Below, one piece after another: positions 1 through 6,381 of a stretch of 64,000 nucleotides of DNA. How positions within the stretch are numbered: position 1 is the first letter of the stretch; every line of letters starts with the position of its first letter. The translations under genes and the position numbers were made by a program. The notes beneath the pieces are model-generated. The model had not been told where the DNA came from and searched no databases. It saw only the letters and a program-made list of their open reading frames with translations. The stretch is taken from NCBI RefSeq assembly GCF_004217185.1, contig NZ_SHKL01000001.1, forward strand, positions 4,710,001-4,774,000, read 5' to 3'. This stretch comes from Pseudonocardia sediminis (GTDB taxonomy: Bacteria > Actinomycetota > Actinomycetes > Mycobacteriales > Pseudonocardiaceae).

Positions 1-542
1 GCAGCCTCGGAGCGGAGACGGGCGATGTCCTGCATCAGGTGGTACCCGCAGGCGTCTGCCCCGCCCCCAGCGAGAAGTTCGTCGCACACCTGCCCGTGGC
101 CTTCGTAGCGGCAGCAGCGCTGATCCCAGCCCACCGTCTCGTCGTCCGGTGCGGTGCCTCCTGCCCGGGGACCAGTAGCTGCGAGCAACGCGCGACGGGC
201 TCGCCGGATCACGTCGTCGAGGCTGGTCGAACGACGGGTCTCGAGAGCGTCCGGCGCGTCCAGGTTGTCCAGCCACCGCGCGAACTCGTACACCGGCTCG
301 GCGTCGGCTGTCCCTGCCCGGGGACCAGCAGCCGCGCCGGGTACAGATCCGCACGTGCGGCACGCGCCCATCGCCTGGTTCTCGATCAGAGTCGCGACGA
401 CAGGGTGCTCCGGGTCAGCGGGCAGGTACTGACCGAAGGAAGCCTCGGCGCGGTCCACGACCCACCGCCGGACCGACTGACGGCACTCAGGGCAGGGGAT
501 GAAGTCGTCGGCGGGCGGTGCGGTTTCGTCTCCTGCGGTCAT
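1..542 (-). CDS. Partial phage protein with two CxxC pairs
   Basis: An open frame starts at ATG 540-542 and runs off the left edge without a stop, giving at least 180 residues. Two Cys pairs near the N-terminus (CPEC about residue 17, CRTC about residue 61) suggest a zinc-ribbon fold, and a further Cys-rich stretch lies near the truncated end. The start overlaps the stop of the upstream gene as ATGA, which fixes it. Function is unknown; it is the most distal visible gene of the leftward operon that begins at about 2.86 kb. Confidence 0.7.
   Translation of the reverse strand, partial: MTAGDETAPPADDFIPCPECRQSVRRWVVDRAEASFGQYLPADPEHPVVATLIENQAMGACRTCGSVPGAAAGPRAGTADAEPVYEFARWLDNLDAPDALETRRSTSLDDVIRRARRALLAATGPRAGGTAPDDETVGWDQRCCRYEGHGQVCDELLAGGGADACGYHLMQDIARLRSEA
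160..328. repeat. 16-bp direct repeat inside the partial gene
   Basis: The sequence CCTGCCCGGGGACCAG occurs at 160-175 and again at 313-328. The 153-base offset is 51 codons, so both copies are read in the same frame and encode the same Gly-Pro-Arg-Ala-Gly linker on the minus strand. Confidence 0.8.
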
Positions 543-754
543 CGCTGCGCCTCCACCATCTCCTCGACATGGAGCTGCTGGTGAACCGTATCGGCGCCGT
601 GCAGAAGAGTCAGGTCCAGGACGTTGTTGACCAGACTCCAGCCCACATCCAGCACCTCGACCGGTAAACCCCCAGGTGCCGGGTGGCCGTTGACCGCCAC
701 AAGCCGATCACCGACCCGCAGGTCGCCTGCCTTGCATATCGTCGTTTCGCTCAC
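539..754 (-). CDS. Small phage protein, 71 aa
   Basis: This compact acidic protein has an N-terminal stretch around DLRVGDRLVAVNGHP that looks like a small beta-barrel, but no family is recognised. Both ends overlap the neighbouring genes by four bases (ATGA at 754-751 and 542-539), which supports both the start and membership of the coupled early operon. Confidence 0.65.
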   Translation of the reverse strand: MSETTICKAGDLRVGDRLVAVNGHPAPGGLPVEVLDVGWSLVNNVLDLTLLHGADTVHQQLHVEEMVEAQR

Positions 755-1032
755 GACTCGTCACCGTCCACGTGCTCCGGGCGCTTGTGGCAGCGCGGGC
801 ACTCCACGCGCGGCTCACCGAACAGATTCGTCGCGAGGCTGTCCCGGGAACCGTGCGGGTGAGTGCAGGTCTCGCGGATCGCGCGTCGCCATCGGGTCTG
901 CACAACCTGGAACACCTCGCTGGCACCCCACTCGCCTCTCGGCGGCCACGGCGGGGCGCCAGGCGCGGAGACGAGCCGGCGGATGGAATCCATCGTCGGG
1001 ACCTGCAGGGGCTCCCACTCGACGTCGTTCAC
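751..1032 (-). CDS. Small phage protein with Cys/His cluster, 93 aa
   Basis: The start is taken as GTG 1032 because it overlaps the upstream stop as GTGA; an ATG 15 bases further upstream is possible. The C-terminal half has a Cys-Thr-His-Pro-His motif followed by CPRC, which could bind one metal ion. No family is recognised. Confidence 0.6.
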   Translation of the reverse strand: MNDVEWEPLQVPTMDSIRRLVSAPGAPPWPPRGEWGASEVFQVVQTRWRRAIRETCTHPHGSRDSLATNLFGEPRVECPRCHKRPEHVDGDES

Positions 1033-1952
1033 TGCTCCTCCTCCCACGGGGACTCAGTGCGGGTGGTCGACACAGTGCGAGACTCGACGCGCAGATCGGT
1101 GTAGCCGTCAGCCGACAGGTGCGCCAGAAAGATGTCTAGACCGAACCGGCGGATCAGGTCGTCGTCGTGGAAGCGCGAGTTCCCGTCCGGGTGGGTCCCG
1201 GCGACGCGGCGCTCTCGGACCGTCTCGGTGGTGGTGTCTCCTGCCGGCGGAAACCGGTTCGAGGGATGGATCGGGCCCGGGTTGTGCGACCACGGCACCA
1301 GCCGACGACACGGAGACTGCCCAGCCTGGACGATGTGCATCCAGTGCGGGCCATCGTGCTCGCGGCCCGTGCCGCAGAGTTCGCACGTGACTCGGAGCCC
1401 GCAGTTGCGGCAGGTGCGGGCGCGATGAGCGACTGTTCGGGCGTCTCCTGCGGGAGGGGACGAGACGGCGCGGATCGCGGCCACGATGTCGTCGGACGGA
1501 GTGTCCATCGCGAGATTCAGGGCTTCACACACCTTGCCGAGAGCATGGCAGGCCACCACGTCGTTGCCGTCCTGAGCTAGCGGGGTCACGGGGGTCCCGA
1601 TGAAACGCCAGTTGTGCAGGTCTCGGCGAAGCTGGTCGACCGCTGCCGCCACGTCTTCGCCGAACGCTCCGTCGTGCCACTTCCGGACAAGGTCGACGAC
1701 GGCACCAGCCGAGACCGCAAGGGCGTCACCGAACGACTCGACGAGCTCGCACGAGATCGGGCCGTGAGGCGGCAGGGCGGGTTCGGCTGCTAAGGCGGCG
1801 CGGACCAACGTCGCGGCATGCTGGCGTTGCCCTGCATCGGACCCGCCGTACTCGATGTCATCGAGCGATTCAGGGTTCCGCCGGAAGTAGGTCAGTGCGT
1901 CGGCGACCGTCGGCCGGGCGGTGGCGGCGGGTACGGCGGTGGGAGAGGGCAT
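1029..1952 (-). CDS. Phage protein with central zinc ribbon, 307 aa
   Basis: ATG 1952 follows a GGAGGAA ribosome binding site, so it is preferred over an in-frame start further upstream. A helical N-terminal two thirds is followed by a CxxC-x5-CxxC ribbon at about residues 181-193 and a disordered, Pro- and Thr-rich linker. The last 50 residues contain a compact Asp-rich segment. The protein contains two Ala-Gly-Asp linkers encoded by a DNA element that recurs in this part of the phage. It lies just downstream of the DUF5131 gene in the same operon. Function is unknown. Confidence 0.65.
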   Translation of the reverse strand: MPSPTAVPAATARPTVADALTYFRRNPESLDDIEYGGSDAGQRQHAATLVRAALAAEPALPPHGPISCELVESFGDALAVSAGAVVDLVRKWHDGAFGEDVAAAVDQLRRDLHNWRFIGTPVTPLAQDGNDVVACHALGKVCEALNLAMDTPSDDIVAAIRAVSSPPAGDARTVAHRARTCRNCGLRVTCELCGTGREHDGPHWMHIVQAGQSPCRRLVPWSHNPGPIHPSNRFPPAGDTTTETVRERRVAGTHPDGNSRFHDDDLIRRFGLDIFLAHLSADGYTDLRVESRTVSTTRTESPWEEEQ

Positions 1953-1981
1953 AGAGGTTCCTCCGGGAGAGGGAGAAGAAG

Positions 1982-2857
1982 TCACGACGAGACCGTCGGG
2001 TACTCGTCCCAAGTGCGGCCGTCCAACTCGCGGCCGTCCGCCTTAGGCGTGGCGCCGCCCCACTGCTTGAACAGAAACGGCACCTCGGCCGCGACGCACT
2101 GGTCGCGGAGCTGCCGGGCCCATGCGGTGTGCATCGGGCGATGCCCGGGCCCTGACTCGCCGCCGACGATCACCCAATGAAGAACATCAGCGACACGCAG
2201 CCGATCCCCAGTCCACGGATGCTCTTCACCCGGCTCGACCCGCCGCATCGTGGCGGCTAAGTCGACGGAGCCGAGCAGCGGCTCACACGACAGGAAGCGG
2301 ACGGCGGCCGGAGTATTGAGCAGCGCGGGGACCCGGAGATCAGCGCGCTTCTGGTCCTCTACGGAGACGCCCAGCCAGACATTCGGCAGCGGCCAATTCG
2401 CCACCTCGCGGTGATGGACCTCGGTCGCGTCGTAGTGCCGCACCTTCAGCCGGACCGACTCCTCAAAAGCCGGACTCGACAGGAGGGAGCGCATGCGAGC
2501 GTGGCGTTTCGTAAGGATCTGATACGTGTGCTGCGAGGCCAGAGCCATCGTCGCGAACACCCGCGCGATGAACTCATCCGAGACACCCGCGTGGAACAAG
2601 TCCGACATGCTGTTCACGAACACCTTGCGAGGCTTGCGCCACCGCATCGGAAGGTTCAGTGCAGACGGGTGCTCGGTGATTCCGAAACCGGGACCACTGG
2701 TCTTCGGGTCGCCGTCGTTCTGATACTTCGCCTTCCCCATGCCCTTGAGTCGCTTAGCCATGGTCATCGCGTAGCAGTTGTCGCAGCCGGGCGAGACACG
2801 GTCACATCCGGTGGTCGGATTCCACGTCGCCTCGGTCCATTCGATGCTGGTTGTCAT
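1982..2857 (-). CDS. DUF5131 / phage Gp37-Gp68-like protein
   Basis: The protein of 291 residues matches the DUF5131 family, widespread in phages of actinobacteria and other bacteria. The N-terminus carries the family signature, with three cysteines at residues 18, 25 and 28 (C-x6-C-x2-C), resembling the iron-sulphur motif of radical SAM enzymes. The family is thought to be related to radical SAM proteins, but no substrate is established. Conserved stretches such as FVNSMSDLFH and QILTKR are present. The start at ATG 2857 gives the usual family N-terminus (TSIEWTEATWNP). It is the first gene of the leftward operon fired from the divergent region at 2858-3110. Confidence 0.85.
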   Translation of the reverse strand: MTTSIEWTEATWNPTTGCDRVSPGCDNCYAMTMAKRLKGMGKAKYQNDGDPKTSGPGFGITEHPSALNLPMRWRKPRKVFVNSMSDLFHAGVSDEFIARVFATMALASQHTYQILTKRHARMRSLLSSPAFEESVRLKVRHYDATEVHHREVANWPLPNVWLGVSVEDQKRADLRVPALLNTPAAVRFLSCEPLLGSVDLAATMRRVEPGEEHPWTGDRLRVADVLHWVIVGGESGPGHRPMHTAWARQLRDQCVAAEVPFLFKQWGGATPKADGRELDGRTWDEYPTVSS

Positions 2858-3110
2858 CGCGACTCTCCGGTCAGTTTCAGGGTGCGTTCGACATAGCTCA
2901 GATTCTACCGCGGAAGGGCGCCGATTAGGTTGCCTGAGCAGCACAGATCGGCCCTGTAAGCAATGGATCTGTGACCGGATCAGCGGTAAGATGTTGGGTG
3001 CGTGCAGAGATGCACCGCTCCCCCATTAAGCGGGCCCCGACGCAGATCTTGGCGGAAGTGCGCCGGAGCCCTCGACGACTCGGAGTCGCCGTGTTTGTGA
3101 GGTTATACCC
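2858..3110. promoter_or_regulatory. Divergent promoter-leader cassette A
   Basis: This non-coding region separates the leftward DUF5131 operon from the rightward gene at 3111. On the plus strand a TGGATC hexamer (2964-2969), a 17-base spacer and TAAGAT (2987-2992) form a promoter that is repeated with the same spacing in cassette B at 19.1 kb. It would give a leader of about 112 bases, with a CGACT-CGG-AGTCG hairpin at about 3076-3088. On the minus strand TAGAAT (2902-2907) is a likely -10 box for the leftward operon. Confidence 0.7.
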
Positions 3111-3641
3111 ATGCCTGCGCTGCTGCCCAGACTCGACGGTGATGCCGTCATGACAGACGCGCGCTTCCCCGACCGCTGGCTCACCAACCGCCAGATCCTC
3201 GGACTCCCCGCCGACGCGTTCCGGCTGTTCGTCATCGCCAACGCATGGGCCGTGTCCAACCGAACCGACGGGCGCATCGACCTGACCGACCTGTCGATGA
3301 TGCCCGACCCCGCGCACGACTCGGACCGCTCCCTGCTGGTCGAGACCGGGCTGTGGGAGGCGGACACGCGGGGCTACGTGATCGCCGGGTTCGCCAACGT
3401 GCAGACCACGGCCGCGCAGCTCGCCGCCGCTGAGCAGAAGCTGGCCGCCGACCGTCTCCGGAAGGCCAAGTCCAAGCCGACCCGTTCGGACGTTCCGCCG
3501 GAAGCTCCGTCGGAATTCCGAGCGACTGTGAAGGACAGGCAAGGACCGGCTAGGACAGGAAGAACTACCGGGACCACCACTGACGACGAGTTCGTGGACT
3601 TCCCCGACCCCCGCTACCCCGCCGACAACTACGAGACTTGA
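3111..3641 (+). CDS. Phage early protein, paralogue of the 19249 gene, 176 aa
   Basis: This protein is about 50 percent similar over its N-terminal 110 residues to the product at 19249-19833. Both share DARFPDRW, AFRLFVIA and SNRTDG motifs, then a charged, low-complexity tail. The N-terminal region resembles the winged-helix domains of phage replisome organisers, which is an inference. ATG 3111 matches the start of the paralogue and follows a GAGG at about -12. It is transcribed rightward from cassette A, against the surrounding early genes. Confidence 0.75.
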   Translation: MPALLPRLDGDAVMTDARFPDRWLTNRQILGLPADAFRLFVIANAWAVSNRTDGRIDLTDLSMMPDPAHDSDRSLLVETGLWEADTRGYVIAGFANVQTTAAQLAAAEQKLAADRLRKAKSKPTRSDVPPEAPSEFRATVKDRQGPARTGRTTGTTTDDEFVDFPDPRYPADNYET

Positions 3642-3653
3642 AGAGGACCAGCC

Positions 3654-3869
3654 ATGACCGACCCCGCGCCTACTCCCCGTCCAGACGCTGTTGTCCCTGA
3701 GGTTCGGGTGGACACCACCGCAGCCGACACCGCCGATGTCCGGGACCGCCTGGACTCTCTGAGTGCCCGCGCCTACGAGATTTGGGGTCAGGGGTTGGGC
3801 GTGGGTCGTCTCCCGCCCAGACGCAGGTGTCGTTGTCATTTCGGCCAGTTCCCAGTGAGCAGCCAGTGA
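3654..3869 (+). CDS. Possible small phage protein, 71 aa
   Basis: It begins 12 bases after the 3111 gene behind an AGAGGA ribosome binding site. The first 45 residues look like a real acidic protein with a short amphipathic helix. The tail becomes Arg-rich and overlaps the end of the convergent gene at 3836, so the frame may have been truncated by rearrangement. Function is unknown. Confidence 0.45.
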   Translation: MTDPAPTPRPDAVVPEVRVDTTAADTADVRDRLDSLSARAYEIWGQGLGVGRLPPRRRCRCHFGQFPVSSQ

Positions 3870-4264
3870 ACGGTCGACGGGACCTCATCGAGCCGGGACT
3901 CCGTCACCTCGCCGCTGTTCAGGTACGCCACGACGGCAGCGATCCGGGACTCAGCTTCGTGAAGTCGCCGACTCAGTTGTTCGACCTCGGTTGGCTGACC
4001 GGGCATCGGACGCCACTCGCCGTAGATCTTCCGGCTGATCATCCGCTGGACGTAGATCCATCGGGTGCCACAGTCGGGGCAGTCCCAGCGGCGGCCGGAC
4101 CACGACGACCTGTCCTCGGGGTCCTTCGTCGGCGGAACACATCGGTGGGAGAGCCCCTGAGCGGCGCTGTGCGCGTCTCCCGCCCCTTCGTCCACTCCCG
4201 GCTCGCTGTCCCCTCCTCGCCCTTCCTGGGGGCCGGGAACGACGTCTCCCGCGCCGGCCGTCAC
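3836..4264 (-). CDS. Phage protein with zinc ribbon and coiled coil, 142 aa
   Basis: GTG 4264 overlaps the upstream stop as GTGA. A disordered Gly-rich N-terminus is followed by a single CPDC pair and a Trp-rich segment, then a heptad-like helix (about residues 95-125). It is the last gene of the long leftward operon that starts near 12.97 kb, and it converges on the rightward cassette at 3111-3869. No function can be assigned. Confidence 0.6.
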   Translation of the reverse strand: MTAGAGDVVPGPQEGRGGDSEPGVDEGAGDAHSAAQGLSHRCVPPTKDPEDRSSWSGRRWDCPDCGTRWIYVQRMISRKIYGEWRPMPGQPTEVEQLSRRLHEAESRIAAVVAYLNSGEVTESRLDEVPSTVHWLLTGNWPK

Positions 4265-4458
4265 GCCGCACGCCCCGTCCGCTCCGACTGACCCAGGATC
4301 ACCCGTGCCGCCTCCATGAGCCGCTGCCGTTCCCTCCCGGACACCGACACGGGCAGAACTTTCCCGCCGCGCCTCGGGTTGGACTGGCATACACACGACT
4401 CGTGGGGGCGGTTGCACCACTCGTGGATCAGCTCCGCAACAGCCTCAGCGGCGGGCAT
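4261..4458 (-). CDS. Small phage protein, 65 aa
   Basis: The N-terminal helix ends in a Cys-x-Cys motif (ESCVCQSN) and is followed by a basic helical segment. ATG 4458 overlaps the stop of the upstream gene as TGATG. Function is unknown. Confidence 0.6.
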   Translation of the reverse strand: MPAAEAVAELIHEWCNRPHESCVCQSNPRRGGKVLPVSVSGRERQRLMEAARVILGQSERTGRAA

Positions 4459-4628
4459 CACTTCGCACCGACCGGGGCGACCTTCGTGACCTTCCACGAG
4501 GCGCGGTCCACCTCGTCGATCGAGTCGTACGCCTCGTCGGCCGCCAACTCCCAGGCCGTGTCCTCGCTGTCGGCTTCGACCGTGACGACCTTCTCGGTGA
4601 TCGCCCGCAGCTCCACTCGGTACTTCAT
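4458..4628 (-). CDS. Small conserved-looking phage protein, 56 aa
   Basis: ATG 4628 follows a GAGGAGAG ribosome binding site. The protein alternates beta-strand-like stretches (MKYRVELRAI, EKVVTVEAD) with an acidic helix (TAWELAADEAYD), a pattern common in short phage proteins that regulate or cap larger partners. No family is recognised. Confidence 0.65.
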   Translation of the reverse strand: MKYRVELRAITEKVVTVEADSEDTAWELAADEAYDSIDEVDRASWKVTKVAPVGAK

Positions 4629-4783
4629 CGTTCGCTCTCCTCGTCGTTGGTCTCTGTCCAGTCCCCGTCTCGTCCGCATCCCCCGGTGTGGTGCAGGGGT
4701 CGGGGACAAAGCTCGGCCGGGTCGGTGGGGTGTTCTCTCGCGCAGGCGACCCAGATGGCGGGGCGGGCGTCCAGGGCGGTCAC
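4625..4783 (-). CDS. Small phage protein with Cys/His residues, 52 aa
   Basis: GTG 4783 overlaps the upstream stop (GTGA), and the stop overlaps the next ATG (ATGA). Three cysteines and a PLHHTGGCG motif suggest metal binding. Function is unknown. Confidence 0.6.
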   Translation of the reverse strand: MTALDARPAIWVACAREHPTDPAELCPRPLHHTGGCGRDGDWTETNDEESER

Positions 4784-4986
4784 GAGAGCTCCACCTCGGC
4801 CGCGCGGAACTTCTCCGGGAAGAAGAAGCACCTCGTGCACGTCTTGAAGTTCTCCGGCGCCGGGAACTCCCGGCAGTTGATGCACAACCCCTCCGACGGG
4901 CGGAACCGCTCACCGGCCGCCGGGTCCAACAGGCACGCCGGGTGGGTGTCCTCCACCGACGGCAGCCAGCACACCGGGCACGTCAC
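4780..4986 (-). CDS. Small phage protein with three CxxC pairs, 68 aa
   Basis: The pairs CPVC, CINC and CTRC, with an additional Cys, could hold one or two zinc ions. GTG 4986 overlaps the upstream stop as GTGA. It belongs to a cluster of tiny Cys-rich proteins in this operon, none of them assignable to a family. Confidence 0.65.
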   Translation of the reverse strand: MTCPVCWLPSVEDTHPACLLDPAAGERFRPSEGLCINCREFPAPENFKTCTRCFFFPEKFRAAEVELS

Positions 4987-5348
4987 GACGCCACCCGCAA
5001 CGGCGCGTGCACCAGCCGCCGAACCTCACCCACCGGGACGTCGAACAACACGGCGACCTGCTCCACCGGCAGGCCAGCCCGGAACGACGCCCGGACACGG
5101 TCCTCGAGCGCCATCCGCGGCCGGTCCAAGATCCGATCCACCGTGTACACCGTTGTTCGCGTGTGCTCGGCGACCGCCTCCACCGACCAGCCCGCCTGGG
5201 TGAGCCGCACGAACAGGTCCTCGCGGTCCCGCCAGTGCAGCGACTCCGCCGGTTCACGGCCCGCGCAGCACGCCTCCCACATCGCCGCACCCGACCGGGG
5301 CGACGCCTCGTGCAGCGGCGGAATGGGGGCCAGGCGCCGGCGGATCAC
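4983..5348 (-). CDS. Phage protein with two predicted helix-turn-helix segments, 121 aa
   Basis: GTG 5348 overlaps the upstream stop as GTGA. The central region (LTQAGWSVEAVAEHTRTTVY) and the C-terminal region (AGLPVEQVAVLFDVPVGEV) both have the spacing of helix-turn-helix units of the sigma-region-4/resolvase type. A DNA-binding regulator is inferred. It lies directly downstream of the replication pair. Confidence 0.65.
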   Translation of the reverse strand: MIRRRLAPIPPLHEASPRSGAAMWEACCAGREPAESLHWRDREDLFVRLTQAGWSVEAVAEHTRTTVYTVDRILDRPRMALEDRVRASFRAGLPVEQVAVLFDVPVGEVRRLVHAPLRVAS

Positions 5349-5734
5349 GACTCGTCCTGCCACCACGGCGGCATCTCGCCGTGGTCGTTGTAGTAATCCA
5401 TCAAGGCGGCTCGGTCGGGGCCCGACAGGGCGTCCATCCGCCGCGCAGTCTCGACCCGATCCTGCTCAACTCGTGCGACCGCCGCGGCGATCTCGTCCGA
5501 GTCCGGAGGCGACCACCCGGCGGCCAGCAACGCGCCGACAATCTTCCGGGCCAACGCCGCGTCGTTGATCTCCTGCCACGCGGCCAGCGGAGGCAGCCCG
5601 TTCGCTTCACGGACCCGCAGGCGGTCGCGGACCTCGATCAGCACGCGCGCCGATTCCTCCGCCACAGCCATGACGTCCCGCTTAGCGGCGTAGCTACACG
5701 CGGCCAAGAACTCGATCGAGTCGCCGGCGCTCAT
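5345..5734 (-). CDS. Phage helical protein, 129 aa
   Basis: Almost entirely predicted alpha-helical and acidic, with a GEMPPWW motif near the C-terminus. ATG 5734 overlaps the stop of the DnaC-like gene (ATGA), so it is co-translated with the replication genes. No family is recognised. Confidence 0.65.
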   Translation of the reverse strand: MSAGDSIEFLAACSYAAKRDVMAVAEESARVLIEVRDRLRVREANGLPPLAAWQEINDAALARKIVGALLAAGWSPPDSDEIAAAVARVEQDRVETARRMDALSGPDRAALMDYYNDHGEMPPWWQDES

Positions 5735-6381
5735 GCCGCACCAGCCTTCCGCCGGTCCCCACCGCGGAGAACGACCCGCTGAGCCATCTCCCGAAGTCGG
5801 GAGGAAACGCGCTCTCCGAGAGCGCTCGCGAGGTCTTTCGGCGGCACGTTGGACGTGATCAGGGTGGGCTGTTCGTGCTCGTACCGGTGGTTGATCAGCC
5901 GATAGTTGATCTCCTCGTTCCACTCCGAGCCCTTCGCGGCGCCTAGGTCGTCCAAGACCAGCACGCCGCAGCGGAGGAACGGCTCGAACTCGACCTCAGA
6001 GTCAACCCGGTGTCGGGGTCGGAGCCGCCCGTACAGGTCTGCTGCGGTGATCGCCTCCCATGAACACGAGAGCCCCGACGAGGTCAGAGCTCGGATGGCG
6101 CCGTAGGCGGTGTGGGTCTTCCCGGTGCCTGTGCTCCCGATCAGCAGCAACGACGGCCCGCGGCTGATCCGAGGCACCATCGCTCCCCTGGACAGACCGG
6201 CCGCGACCAGCGACCGGACCCACTCTTGCGCGTCTGGGTGGTCAAGCACCGCGCCCCGGTAGTGAGCCGGGATCCGGTCCCAGGACCGTCGGCCGGCGTC
6301 GATCGACTGCTCGCGCTGGAACGGGTCAGGGGCGTCGGTCGCGGCCAGGAATGCGCCGGTGATCGTCGGGTCGGTTGTCAT
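5731..6381 (-). CDS. DnaC/IstB-like AAA+ helicase loader
   Basis: The 216-residue AAA+ ATPase has a Walker A at residues 82-89 (GSTGTGKT), a Walker B around 140-146 (VLVLDDLG), a sensor motif TSNVP at 176-180 and a likely arginine finger in RVSSRL at about 191-196. This is the DnaC/IstB fold. In phages such proteins load the replicative helicase at the origin marked by a replisome organiser, and the gene immediately upstream fits that partner. ATG 6381 overlaps the upstream stop as TGATG, which rules out longer starts. A role as loader rather than transposition helper is inferred from context: no transposase is adjacent. Confidence 0.88.
   Translation of the reverse strand: MTTDPTITGAFLAATDAPDPFQREQSIDAGRRSWDRIPAHYRGAVLDHPDAQEWVRSLVAAGLSRGAMVPRISRGPSLLLIGSTGTGKTHTAYGAIRALTSSGLSCSWEAITAADLYGRLRPRHRVDSEVEFEPFLRCGVLVLDDLGAAKGSEWNEEINYRLINHRYEHEQPTLITSNVPPKDLASALGERVSSRLREMAQRVVLRGGDRRKAGAA

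Noticed and set aside
39..584. Plus-strand frame at the left edge
   Set aside because: The minus-strand frame from 542 has CxxC motifs and an ATGA overlap with its neighbour, so it is the real gene.
3786..3818. Weak GGGCG/CGCCC hairpin near 3797-3818
   Set aside because: Only five pairs with a 12-base loop and no U tract; not stronger than expected in this GC-rich sequence.
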